A stretch of DNA of 64,000 nt from positions 1 to 64,000 of the forward strand of contig UCMT01000035.1 in assembly GCA_900473795.1 (NCBI GenBank), read 5' to 3'. The first letter of the stretch is position 1. Every line of letters starts with the position of its first letter. The notes beneath the pieces are model-generated. The model saw only the letters and a list, made by a program, of their open reading frames with translations. It searched no databases and was not told where the DNA came from. The stretch comes from Hyphomicrobiales bacterium. GTDB taxonomy: Bacteria; Pseudomonadota; Alphaproteobacteria; Rhizobiales; Rhizobiaceae. Both the position numbers and the translations under genes were made by a program. Shown in pieces: positions 34,302-43,106 of the stretch.

Positions 34302-35287
34302 GAAACAACTCCACTTCATTTTGGGCCTTCGCTCTGGCGCTTCCGATCCTCGGATTTGTTTTGCCAAAGGTTGGTCTCAACGAATACTACTTCTACGTCG
34401 CTTATGTCGTACTACAGTATGTAGTTCTGGCAACCGCGTGGAATATCCTGGGCGGCTACGCAGGTTATGTGAATTTCGGTACAGGGGCTTTCTTTGGGCT
34501 CGGTGCCTACACCGCGCTCGTTGCTATGAAAGCATTCGGTGCGCCGCTCTTCGTACAGATCGCTGCCGCTGCAATCGTCGGCGCGTTGCTTGGAATAGGA
34601 GCCGGACTCCTAACTCTTCGGCTGAAGGGCATATTTTTTTCGATTGCCACGATAGCGGCTGCTATCGTCATCGAGACATTCATTCTCAATTGGCGCTTCG
34701 TCGGAGGCGCGTCAGGCATGCAAGTCATTCGTCCAGAGGTTCCGCTCGGGTTCGAAACCTATACGCGGCTCCTGTTTTTCGTGATGACGATACTGACCGT
34801 GCTTGCGATCATCGTCGCTCGCTATATCGAGAAATCCTGGGTGGGACGGGGTCTTCACGCACTGAGGGATGCTGAATCGGCAGCCGAATGTTCCGGAGTT
34901 CCGACACTACGGTTAAAACTCTTAGCATGCGCGATCTCGGGCGCGCTCATGGCGGCTGCCGGCGCCCCCTTCCCTCTCTATACCAGTTTCATCGAACCCC
35001 ATTCGACTTTCAGCCTGAACTACTCCGTTATGGCGCTTTCGATGGCTGTCGTCGGGGGCATGTCACGTTGGTGGGGACCTGTGCTGGGAGCCATTTTGAT
35101 AGCTAGCACCCAGCAACTCGCCGCGTCAGCCAGTCCCGAGCTTCATCTGCTCGTCGTGGGATTATTGATGGTCCTTTTCGTCATCGTCGCTCCTGATGGT
35201 CTAGTAGGACTGGTCCAGTGGGCGCGTAAGATGGTTGGCCCAGGAAGAAAAGAAGTCGAACTTGCGAGAGGGAGCGAGAGGGCATGA
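34298..35287 (+). CDS. ABC transporter permease, LivM type
   Basis: A 329-residue LivM-like permease (MRNNSTSFWAFALALPILGF) with multiple membrane helices and the conserved AWNILGGYAGYVNFGTGAFF and GRGLHALRDAESAAECSGV loop. I use the ATG overlapping the LivH stop; the open frame continues upstream to 33857 only as a shadow of LivH. Overlaps the LivG-type gene by ATGA. Confidence 0.92.
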   Translation: MRNNSTSFWAFALALPILGFVLPKVGLNEYYFYVAYVVLQYVVLATAWNILGGYAGYVNFGTGAFFGLGAYTALVAMKAFGAPLFVQIAAAAIVGALLGIGAGLLTLRLKGIFFSIATIAAAIVIETFILNWRFVGGASGMQVIRPEVPLGFETYTRLLFFVMTILTVLAIIVARYIEKSWVGRGLHALRDAESAAECSGVPTLRLKLLACAISGALMAAAGAPFPLYTSFIEPHSTFSLNYSVMALSMAVVGGMSRWWGPVLGAILIASTQQLAASASPELHLLVVGLLMVLFVIVAPDGLVGLVQWARKMVGPGRKEVELARGSERA

Positions 35288-36015
35288 CAACTCTCCTGAG
35301 AGTCGAGACTCTTACGAAGCGGTTCGGTGGCTTTACCGCACTTTCTGACGTCAACCTGAACGTTGCAAAAGGCGAACGGCTAGGGCTGATCGGTCCCAAT
35401 GGGTCTGGCAAGACAACACTGATCAACTGTATCTCCGGTGTTGTACAGATCGACCAGGGCGCGATCGCTTTCGAAAATAAGGACATTTCGACACTTGCTG
35501 CCTATAAAAGAGCCAAGAAGGGTATTGCGCGTACCTTCCAAATACCGCGGCCATTCCATTCGATGTCTGTCATCGAGAATCTGATGGTTCCTCTCGAGTA
35601 CATCGTTCACGGTCTCGTCGACGTGAGCAACCGGAACGCGGTTCATGCGGAGGCTAGCGAGTTACTTCATCGTATGAGGCTGTCGGACCGCACCAACGCT
35701 CCGGCAGGCCAACTCTCTCAGGTCGAGTTGAGAAAACTCGAGCTTGCGCGGGCGGTTGCGGCCCGGCCGAGGTTGCTTGTATGCGACGAGGCGATGGCTG
35801 GCCTCGCTACTAAGGAGGTCCATGAGATCCTGGATATACTGATGGAGCTCAATGCCTCTGGTATCACAATCATCATGGTGGAACATATTCTGCAAGCCGT
35901 GATGCGTTTCTCGCAGCGGATTGTCTGTCTTACGGCGGGTCGCATCATCAGTGATGGTGCCCCTGCAGATGTTATGGCAAATCCCGAAGTACGGAGGGCC
36001 TATCTTGGAAGCTAA
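35284..36015 (+). CDS. ABC transporter ATP-binding protein, LivG type
   Basis: A 243-residue ATPase with Walker A GPNGSGKTT near residue 37, a signature region LSQVELRKLELARA (usual LSGG replaced by LSQV) and Walker B LLVCDEAMAGL. LivG proteins commonly deviate at the signature, but LSQV is notable. ATGA overlap with LivM and an 11-bp overlap with LivF. Confidence 0.9.
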   Translation: MTTLLRVETLTKRFGGFTALSDVNLNVAKGERLGLIGPNGSGKTTLINCISGVVQIDQGAIAFENKDISTLAAYKRAKKGIARTFQIPRPFHSMSVIENLMVPLEYIVHGLVDVSNRNAVHAEASELLHRMRLSDRTNAPAGQLSQVELRKLELARAVAARPRLLVCDEAMAGLATKEVHEILDILMELNASGITIIMVEHILQAVMRFSQRIVCLTAGRIISDGAPADVMANPEVRRAYLGS

Positions 36016-36736
36016 GATTACGGTGCGTGATCTTTACGCCGGCTACGGTGCTGTGCAGGTTCTGCACGGTTTGTCGATGGAAGTTCGGAGCGGCGAGACC
36101 GTAGCTCTATTGGGGACAAACGGAAACGGCAAGAGTACGTTGATGAAGTGCCTGATTGGCGACGTCCGGCCGACGCATGGATCGATCACCCTTGAGATAG
36201 ACGGGCGAGTAGTCGACCTGACTAAACTCCGGACGCACGAAGCTGTGGAACTTGGCATCAGCATTGTGCCTGAGGGGCGGCGCCTTTTCCCACAGCTATC
36301 TGTTGAAGAAAACCTGCTTCTCGGGGCATATAGGAAAGCTGCCAGGCGCAATATATCGAAAAATCTTGACTTTTGCTATGGGGCCTTTCCCTTTCTCAAG
36401 GAAAGACGTCGGCAGCTCTCTGGTTCAATGTCGGGTGGCCAGCAACAGATGCTTGCCCTGGCACGTGCGATTATGTCCTCTCCAAAAATACTTCTCGTTG
36501 ACGAGCCCTCGGTCGGACTTGCACCCATCATGGTGTCGCAAGCTATTTCCAAAATTCGCGAACTCAAAGATGAGTTCGGTCTGACGGTTTTGATGGCCGA
36601 GCAAAACTTTCAAGAAGCTCTGCGTATTGCTGACAGGGGCTACGTTCTCGTGCACGGCAAGGTGGCGTTCTCCGCGGACTCGGCCGTTGAACTTCAAGAC
36701 AGCGCCTTAATCAGCCAGCTTTATCTTGGTGGCTGA
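36005..36736 (+). CDS. ABC transporter ATP-binding protein, LivF type
   Basis: A 243-residue ATPase with Walker A GTNGNGKST, signature MSGGQQQMLALARA and Walker B ILLVDEPSVGLAP. The TTG at 36005 (peptide LEAKITVRDLYAGYG, initiator Met) is chosen because GGAGGG lies 6 bp upstream and the start overlaps the LivG end by 11 bp; the next upstream in-frame ATG candidates lie inside LivG. Last gene of the rightward operon. Confidence 0.9.
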   Translation: MEAKITVRDLYAGYGAVQVLHGLSMEVRSGETVALLGTNGNGKSTLMKCLIGDVRPTHGSITLEIDGRVVDLTKLRTHEAVELGISIVPEGRRLFPQLSVEENLLLGAYRKAARRNISKNLDFCYGAFPFLKERRRQLSGSMSGGQQQMLALARAIMSSPKILLVDEPSVGLAPIMVSQAISKIRELKDEFGLTVLMAEQNFQEALRIADRGYVLVHGKVAFSADSAVELQDSALISQLYLGG

Positions 36737-36746
36737 ATTGCGGAAG

Positions 36747-37673
36747 TCATGTTGGATGGGCGGTCATAACCGCCCCTAACCAGTTGTCGCCTTTGATTTT
36801 GTCGCGTAGCAGTCTCATCAGCATGTCTCGAAATAGCCTTGCGGGCGTCGTTAGCTCAGTCTGCGTAGGACGGACTAGAGCCCAATCGACATACAGTCCT
36901 TCTATTGGGCTTGCGGAAATCAATCCTTGTTTGAGCGCGGGATAAATGGCGCAATATGGCAGGATACTATAAGCAGTACCCTTCGCAACCAAACCTGAGA
37001 TCATGCTCGTCGAATTGCTGTCCGCCAGCACGTGCATCGGAATATCTTCACGACCAAACGCGTCCTCGACAGCCACTCGAAAATTGTTCATCCGGTTAGT
37101 CAGAACCAGCGGTTTTCCTGCAACATCCTTGAGTGAGAGGAAGCGCGTGATATCGTACTTGTCAGATGAAGGAGCAACCAAAAATAACGTCTCTCTGAAG
37201 AGAGGCTCTGAACATAGACCGTGGTTTCCATCGGAAACAACGACAGCGCAATCAATCTTGCTCTGCTGAATCCCTGCAATTAGGTCGAGGCTTATTCCCT
37301 CGCGGATGTGGAGGTGAACATCCCGGTATTCGCGGCAATAGCTGTCTATGAGGTCGATGCTCAGCAAGTGAGCTATTGCGGGCGGGAGTCCAACCGTCAG
37401 GTGCCCCCGGGGTGATGATTGGTCCGTTATTTCGTCGCGAAGCTTATCAAACTGGTAGACAAGCGCCGTGGCTTTTTCCCTCAAAGCTTTTCCCGCAGCC
37501 GTGAGTGCGACGCCTTGACCCGAGCGGATGAAAAGCGCCTCTCCTAGATCTTCCTCCAAAAGCCTGATCTGTCTGGAAAGCGCCGGCTGAGCAATGCCAA
37601 GTATTTCAGAAGCCCGGGTGAAATTGCCAAGTTCGGCTATTTGCAAGAAATATCGGATCTGCCTTAGATTCAT
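36747..37673 (-). CDS. LysR-family transcriptional regulator
   Basis: A 308-residue LysR protein. The winged HTH is MNLRQIRYFLQIAELGNFTR... with ASEILGIAQPALSRQIRLLE, followed by the inducer-binding domain. The start at 37673 (MNLRQIRY) fits the family exactly. Convergent with the LivF gene; a hairpin GGGCGGT-CATA-ACCGCCC at 36758-36775 lies within its last codons and may terminate both transcripts. It probably controls the hydroxylase/ABC cluster, although the gene is at the opposite end from the cluster promoter. Confidence 0.88.
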   Translation of the reverse strand: MNLRQIRYFLQIAELGNFTRASEILGIAQPALSRQIRLLEEDLGEALFIRSGQGVALTAAGKALREKATALVYQFDKLRDEITDQSSPRGHLTVGLPPAIAHLLSIDLIDSYCREYRDVHLHIREGISLDLIAGIQQSKIDCAVVVSDGNHGLCSEPLFRETLFLVAPSSDKYDITRFLSLKDVAGKPLVLTNRMNNFRVAVEDAFGREDIPMHVLADSNSTSMISGLVAKGTAYSILPYCAIYPALKQGLISASPIEGLYVDWALVRPTQTELTTPARLFRDMLMRLLRDKIKGDNWLGAVMTAHPT

Positions 37674-37919
37674 GGACCCTAGACCAACCGCGATTACCAC
37701 GTTCTTACACCACGCTGATCATGCACAGATCAACGACCTGAGGTCAACTGGCTTACTTCTCGCCGTCAGGCAAGTAGTCGTTTCGCGAGGTCCGCGTAGC
37801 GTCGCCGATAGGACCGCTGCGGCGCAACTGGGTCTTCAAACAATGACCAGAGCAGAATCGCAAAGCCACAAGGAGTAAATAAACACCCACAAAGGAACCA
37901 TCCTCATGGGGAGGCTCAT

Positions 37920-38376
37920 GGCGAGCTATGACCGTGGCGTCCGAGCGCCGTCATTTGGGTTATCGGCGCATACACGTCATGCTGGGTCGGCACGGGATCG
38001 TCATGCCGCTTGGCCTAGGACACCTCCATGCCGCCGAACTTGACTTTCCACTTGTAGATGCTGGCGTGGCTGACACCGTGCTTGCGGCAAAGCTCCGAGA
38101 CCGGCGTGCCTGCCTCGTGCTCCTTCAATATGCCGACGATCTGTTCGTCTGCAAAACGGTTGCGCTTCATTCTCTGGTCCGCTCAATGGGCCAGAGCTTA
38201 CTTCAAAATGGATTATTTCAACGGGGCAAGGTCAACTACAACCGAAATCGACCACATTCCTCCTTAAGCGATATCACGCCCAATGAGTTCGCAATGAAAA
38301 TCGCTCTGGAAAAGCAAGCCGCGTAACGCCAGATTGAAAACCCAAGACTCTCCTGAAAACTGGAGGGAACAAGGGT
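37920..38376. mobile_element. Scrambled IS3-family relics
   Basis: Three fragments sit side by side. At about 37928-38000 (+) is an OrfB piece, SERRHLGYRRIHVMLGRHG. At 38015-38170 (-) is the start of an OrfA, MKRNRFADEQIVGILKEHEA..., 51 residues with HTH GVSHASIYKWKVKFGGM before a stop. At about 38233-38326 (+) is an OrfB C-terminus, YNRNRPHSSLSDITPNEF ending KQAA. The opposite orientation of OrfA relative to the OrfB pieces means a deletion-inversion or nested copies. None can be active. Confidence 0.75.
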
Positions 38377-38377
38377 C

Positions 38378-39433
38378 TCAGGTCACGGTCAGTTCAGGTG
38401 CTGCTTGAGCGCTTGAGCTATCACTCATACGGAGCATGGCGGCTGCCCTGGCGAAACCACCGTCTAGTCCATCAAGGAAATGTAAATGGGAGTTCGTATT
38501 GGGACCAGGAACCAAGCAGGTCATGACTGCGTGGGACTGTAGGTGGAGGCCATATCGAACTTCTCCGCGATCTACGGCATTTCCGAGTACACGCTCGACT
38601 TCGTCGACTTGTTCGCGGGTGCAGTCTACCGTTAACCGAAGGATATCATCGAATTTTCGAAAGTCAGAGTTAGAGACAACGGCCGCCCAAGTCGCAGAAC
38701 TAACGCTAGGAAGCCCATCTTTTCGTTGAGGAATGCTTGTGGGCAAGGGACTGGAACTGTGATCTGCCTGCTCGAAAACCTGCATGACCTCCTGAGCGAT
38801 TCTGCTGAATGTCAGATCGCTTGCAGATTCCCGTGGCTCTACCAGGAGCGAGAGGATAGTTCCTTGCTGGGTCTCAAAGGGATTCCATTCGCAAGAGAGA
38901 CCACTCAAGTCAGGATCTGGGACTGTCTCAGCGCTCGGCAAGGTAAACCTTCCGTTTTTCAGCTCATGCTCGGCCCACCGCAAACCGCCACCCGCGAACA
39001 TAAAGTAGGTTGCTTCCTGTGAGACCGCGTAACGTGCAATCCGGACATCCCGATCATTACGCCTGATTTCTTGAAGCGAGATAAGTCCGGCCCTCATGCT
39101 CAAACTAAAGCGGTTTAACGAGAACCGCTCAATCTGCCTAAGGGCCGCCTCTGCCTGCGGCCGAAATACTCCCGGAAGTGCAAACGTGGCACCGTCACCG
39201 CCGAAGCTGAATGGGAAATCGAAGCTTCCAATTGTGTTTCCGACGGCCGCGATGATGGATACCCCAAGAAAATTAACATCCTTGTAGCGCCCTTCCTGAA
39301 TCGCAACAGTGGACCCTACCACATCGGTGAGGCCAATGATCCAATCGTCTGGCAACGGCTCATATATTGATCGGTCTAAAATACTGCTAAACTTGCGGTA
39401 GGTGTGGTGTCTTGGAGATAGCATATCGTTCAT
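38378..39433 (-). CDS. DUF3095 family protein, class III nucleotide-cyclase-like
   Basis: A 351-residue protein of the DUF3095 family. It begins with PLPDDWIIGLTDVVGSTVAI near residue 24 and has FPFSFGGDGATFALPG near residue 75, reminiscent of the metal-binding Asp and the GGD element of class III adenylate/guanylate cyclases; no membrane segment or signal peptide. Family function is not established; a nucleotide cyclase or a degenerate binder are both possible. A second block (residues 215-340) contains VVSNSDFRKFDDILRLTVD. No operon partner: IS3 relics lie downstream and the sensor kinase gene ends 170 bp upstream. Confidence 0.75.
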   Translation of the reverse strand: MNDMLSPRHHTYRKFSSILDRSIYEPLPDDWIIGLTDVVGSTVAIQEGRYKDVNFLGVSIIAAVGNTIGSFDFPFSFGGDGATFALPGVFRPQAEAALRQIERFSLNRFSLSMRAGLISLQEIRRNDRDVRIARYAVSQEATYFMFAGGGLRWAEHELKNGRFTLPSAETVPDPDLSGLSCEWNPFETQQGTILSLLVEPRESASDLTFSRIAQEVMQVFEQADHSSSPLPTSIPQRKDGLPSVSSATWAAVVSNSDFRKFDDILRLTVDCTREQVDEVERVLGNAVDRGEVRYGLHLQSHAVMTCLVPGPNTNSHLHFLDGLDGGFARAAAMLRMSDSSSAQAAPELTVT

Positions 39434-39606
39434 ATCGATCTAAACGTCCTAACCAAGTTCAACGCGCTTCTTGAGCTCTCGCTGGAACTACCGCATTCAG
39501 GTATCAGAGGGCTCCGCCTTTTCGCATCGGAGTGTTTAAAGGCAGCCCTTTCACAGTTTGTTAAATGGTTCAGTCCCGCGGCGACTCCCCAGTTGCGATT
39601 GGCAAC

Positions 39607-40992
39607 TTATGCGGGGAATGATAGGCGAAAGCGGATCATCCCCGCCTCCGGGCATGAAACATCCGCCACACCCGCATGCAGGCGCATGATGGCATCGACG
39701 ATCGCCAATCCCAGTCCGTGCGAGGATGAGCTGCCGCTGCGCGCCGGGTCTGCCCGGTAGAAGCGGTCGAACAACCGGCCCAACTGGTCTGGTGAAAGCC
39801 CCGCCCCCTCGTTTTCGACTTCGATGATCATTTTATCGGCAGCACTGGCTGACCGCAGCAGGACCGTTGTACCTTCCCGACCATGACGAATGGCATTAAC
39901 GACAAGATTGCCCACGGCCCGACGAAAAAGCTCGGCGTTGACAGTTGCAACGCCCGCAGCCTCGATGCTGAAGCGCATATCGCGCTCCAGGGCAAGGCCT
40001 TCGAAATAATCGGCGATCTTGTGAAGTTCACGGTCCATGTCGAGCGTGACTTTATCGACCACCTGTCGTCCCTCGTCCGCCCTTGCAAGGAACAGCATAT
40101 TCTCGCTCAAGCGGTTGAGATGCTCGAACTCCTCGAGATTCGATTCAAGCACGGATTTGTATTCATCTAGAGACCGTGGCTGGGCAAGCGTGACCTGGGT
40201 CTGGCCGATCAGGATACCAAGGGGCGTGCGGATTTCGTGGGCGAGATCAGCCGAAAACTGCGACAAACGTTGGTAACCATCGGTAAGGCGGTCTAGCACC
40301 GCGTTGAAGGCGCCGGCCAAGGCGCGCAGCTCCGTTGGGGCGTGAAGGACATCCAGCCGCACATGCAGTTGCCCGGGATGAACCTCGGCAGCTTTGGTGG
40401 CCATATCCCGCACCGGCAGCAAACCACGCCGCAAAAGGCCATTGGCGAGCGCGGCGGCAACGATGACACCGGCAATCGTCGCCATCAGGAAACGGTCGCG
40501 AAACGTCGCCAGCATGGCCTGTTCGTCGGCCATCGGGTGACCGGCCAGAACCTCGATCGGCTGGTTGGTCTCCATTGCCTTAGCCTGTACTGAGGTCCAG
40601 TAGACCTCGATACCGTCGCTGGTGACTGTTCTAGTACTGGACGACGCAGCGGCGGTGGACGGCGGGGGAAGAGGGATCCCGTCTGGATTGACCTCGATCA
40701 CGACCTCACCCGAGGGATGGCGGAATGCAAGGACGTCGCGCTCGGCGCCCAACATCTTGGCAATAAGCAACGGCCGCTCCTTCAGTTCATTGAGAGGATA
40801 CATCTCGCTGACAAGCCGAGCGTAATAGCTGGCCCGGCCAGAGACGATCGTCTCGATGCGCTGTTCCTGTGAGGAGCGCACCGAGTGATAGAAATAGATG
40901 CCAAGCGCACCAGTCAGAACGCAAAGGACGAAGACCTGGGAGGCCATAAGCCGCAAGATGAGCGAGGATGACCTTTGACTGTTGCGGATCAT
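39607..40992 (-). CDS. Sensor histidine kinase, CusS/HprS-like
   Basis: A 461-residue membrane kinase with two transmembrane helices (about residues 12-33 and 168-188), a periplasmic domain between them, a HAMP linker, the phospho-acceptor His in [18 protein letters not shown] near residue 252, and ATPase boxes [13 protein letters not shown] and [13 protein letters not shown]. Its start overlaps the end of the response-regulator gene by 4 bp (40989-40992), so the pair is one transcript, kinase second. The divergent genes encode a cytochrome b and a molybdopterin oxidoreductase, their probable targets. Confidence 0.9.
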   Translation of the reverse strand: MIRNSQRSSSLILRLMASQVFVLCVLTGALGIYFYHSVRSSQEQRIETIVSGRASYYARLVSEMYPLNELKERPLLIAKMLGAERDVLAFRHPSGEVVIEVNPDGIPLPPPSTAAASSSTRTVTSDGIEVYWTSVQAKAMETNQPIEVLAGHPMADEQAMLATFRDRFLMATIAGVIVAAALANGLLRRGLLPVRDMATKAAEVHPGQLHVRLDVLHAPTELRALAGAFNAVLDRLTDGYQRLSQFSADLAHEIRTPLGILIGQTQVTLAQPRSLDEYKSVLESNLEEFEHLNRLSENMLFLARADEGRQVVDKVTLDMDRELHKIADYFEGLALERDMRFSIEAAGVATVNAELFRRAVGNLVVNAIRHGREGTTVLLRSASAADKMIIEVENEGAGLSPDQLGRLFDRFYRADPARSGSSSSHGLGLAIVDAIMRLHAGVADVSCPEAGMIRFRLSFPA

Positions 40993-41660
40993 GCGTCGAG
41001 GCTCAGGCTATATCCGACACTTCGAATCGTCGAAATCAGTTTTCGTCCGAAAGGCGCATCGACCTTGGCTCTTAGCCGCTTGACTGCGACGTCCACGACA
41101 TTCGTATCGCTGTCGAAATTCATGTCCCAGACTTCAGAAGCGATCTGCGTGCGTGACAAGACCTCGCCCTGCCGCTTCATCAGCAGATGGAGAAGCATGA
41201 ATTCCTTGTTAGTGAGCGCAATCTCGACCCCGTCTCTCGTCACTTTGCGCCGCAGCACATCCAGCCGCAGGTCCGCTATCTCAAAGACATCGCTTTCGCG
41301 CGTGAGGCCCCGACGCAGGATCGTACGGACGCGCAGTTCCAGTTCGACGAAGGAGAAGGGCTTCACCAGATAATCATCCGCTCCGAGCCGTAAGCCACGA
41401 ATGCGATCGTTCACATCGTCACGCGCAGACAGGAAGATGACGGGCAGATCGTGCTGTTCGCGAATGCGGCGGATGATCTCCCAGCCGTCGATGGCCGGAA
41501 GCATGACATCGAGAATGATCAAGTCATAGACCTGCTGCATCGCCAGATGCACGCCGTCGGTGCCGGTACGCGCCAGATCCACGGCATAACCGCTCTCCCT
41601 CAGTCCCTTGCGAAGATAGTCACCGGTTTTGGGATCATCCTCGATGATCAGGATTGCCAT
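40989..41660 (-). CDS. OmpR-family response regulator, CusR/HprR-like
   Basis: A 223-residue two-domain regulator: receiver with acidic pocket IIEDDP, phospho-acceptor Asp in [16 protein letters not shown] and Lys in YLVKPFSF, and a C-terminal winged helix with [21 protein letters not shown] use the ATG at 41660 ([10 protein letters not shown]); an in-frame TTG at 41675 is less likely. The shared 170-bp intergenic region with the divergent gene at 41830 is the expected target. Confidence 0.9.
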   Translation of the reverse strand: MAILIIEDDPKTGDYLRKGLRESGYAVDLARTGTDGVHLAMQQVYDLIILDVMLPAIDGWEIIRRIREQHDLPVIFLSARDDVNDRIRGLRLGADDYLVKPFSFVELELRVRTILRRGLTRESDVFEIADLRLDVLRRKVTRDGVEIALTNKEFMLLHLLMKRQGEVLSRTQIASEVWDMNFDSDTNVVDVAVKRLRAKVDAPFGRKLISTIRSVGYSLSLDA

Positions 41661-41829
41661 GTTTTTCCCGCCCAATGCCCCGTCTAAACTTATTGTGTTC
41701 TAGCAATTCACCCGGGGCAATTCAGTGAATGATGAATGACGAAATTGTCATTCTGGCGTCACCGCACAGAGCGAGCCGCCAGTCTAGTTTTACCTCATCT
41801 CTTTCACCTGTTAGTGAGGCTTTAAAACA

Positions 41830-42447
41830 ATGCACCAATCCATGAAATCGACTTTCCGCTCGGCAGCGCAGGCAATCACACTGCTCACCATCTTGGCCGG
41901 CGCTGCTAGTGCAGCAGATCCGGTACGCGTTCGCGGCGCCATCACCGAAGTGACCCAGGAGGCAATCCACGTCAAGGCGCGAGACGGCAAGGACATTGCC
42001 GTAAAGCTGGCGGCCGGAACCATGGTCATATCCGTCGCCCTCACCGATCTGAGCGCGATCAAGCCTGACAGCTACATCGGCACGGCGGCGGCGCCGCAGC
42101 CGGATGGAACGCTGAAGGCTCTCGAGGTGCATATCTTTCCCGCCTCCATGCATGGCGTCGGCGAGGGTTCCAGGCCATGGGATAGTGGCGGGGATAGTTC
42201 GATGACCAATGGTACGGTCGGCAGCATTCTCGGTACCGACGGCCGGACGCTGACGGTCAAGTACGAGAATAGCGAGAAGAAGGTCTTCGTGCCTGCCGAT
42301 GTTCCGATCGTCAGCCTGGAACCGGCCGACCGCGCGCTTCTGGCGACCGGCGCCAAGCTTCTTGTGCTCGCTACCAAAGCCGAGGACGGCTCGCTGACAG
42401 CAATGTCCATCCTCGTCGGTGCTAACGGCATAGCGCCACCGATGTGA
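41830..42447 (+). CDS. Exported DUF5666-like protein
   Basis: A 205-residue protein with signal peptide (MHQSMKSTFRSAAQAITLL, cleavage near AASAADP) and two beta-rich repeats: VRGAITEVTQEAIHVKARDG and GTVGSILGTDGRTLTVKYEN. This repeated OB-like pattern is seen in DUF5666-type periplasmic proteins often found beside metal- or redox-sensing two-component systems. Function unknown. It heads the operon with the cytochrome b and molybdopterin oxidoreductase genes and is divergent from the two-component genes. Confidence 0.7.
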   Translation: MHQSMKSTFRSAAQAITLLTILAGAASAADPVRVRGAITEVTQEAIHVKARDGKDIAVKLAAGTMVISVALTDLSAIKPDSYIGTAAAPQPDGTLKALEVHIFPASMHGVGEGSRPWDSGGDSSMTNGTVGSILGTDGRTLTVKYENSEKKVFVPADVPIVSLEPADRALLATGAKLLVLATKAEDGSLTAMSILVGANGIAPPM

Positions 42448-42455
42448 GGCACGGG

Positions 42456-43106
42456 ATGCGACAAGAAAAGAAGGACTCCCAGTTGGTAGGCCATCCGGTT
42501 GTGGTTCGCCTCACACACTGGATCAACGTCTTTGCGACGGTCTGTATGGTGATGAGCGGGATGGGCATTTACAACGCCCATCCTATCCTGCCATTCCGCC
42601 TCCCGGAGGAAATGACGCTTGGCGGTTGGCTTGGCGGCTCCACCGCCTGGCACTTCGCAGTGATGTGGCTCTTTGTCGGTAACGGCCTCGTCTATCTCGC
42701 CTTCGGCACGGCAAGCAATTATCTGCGTAAACGCATGCTGACTTTGCGCCTGGGCGATCTCCTACGTGATCTTCGGCTGGCACTGACTTTCAGCCTGCGG
42801 CACGAATCCCACAGCTACAATGCCATCCAGAAGGCCATGTACCTTGGGGTTCTTCTTCTCGGGGGGTTGATGCTTGCGTCTGGATTGGTGCTCTGGAAGC
42901 CCATCCAGTTTGGCCCGTTAACGGCGCTTTTGGGTGGATTCGACTCCGCCCGTATCGTGCACTTCACCGGCATGGCGGCTCTGTTGGGCTTTGTGGTCAT
43001 CCATGTCCTCATGGTTGTCCTTGTTCCGAAAACACTGCTGTCGATGGTTTTTGGAGCAGGACTTTTGAAGAGAAGAAAGGAAAAGAGTGATGGCGGAGCA
43101 GCCTGA
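42456..43106 (+). CDS. Cytochrome b561-type membrane subunit
   Basis: A 216-residue membrane protein with four to five helices; histidines in VVRLTHWINVF, AWHFAVMWLF, IVHFTGMAALLGFVVIHVLM are the likely haem b ligands, as in Ni/Fe-hydrogenase/formate-dehydrogenase type b cytochromes. ATG at 42456 has GAGG upstream; a GTG at 42444 overlapping the previous stop is possible. It probably feeds electrons from the quinone pool to the molybdopterin protein encoded next, with which it overlaps by 17 bp. Confidence 0.85.
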   Translation: MRQEKKDSQLVGHPVVVRLTHWINVFATVCMVMSGMGIYNAHPILPFRLPEEMTLGGWLGGSTAWHFAVMWLFVGNGLVYLAFGTASNYLRKRMLTLRLGDLLRDLRLALTFSLRHESHSYNAIQKAMYLGVLLLGGLMLASGLVLWKPIQFGPLTALLGGFDSARIVHFTGMAALLGFVVIHVLMVVLVPKTLLSMVFGAGLLKRRKEKSDGGAA

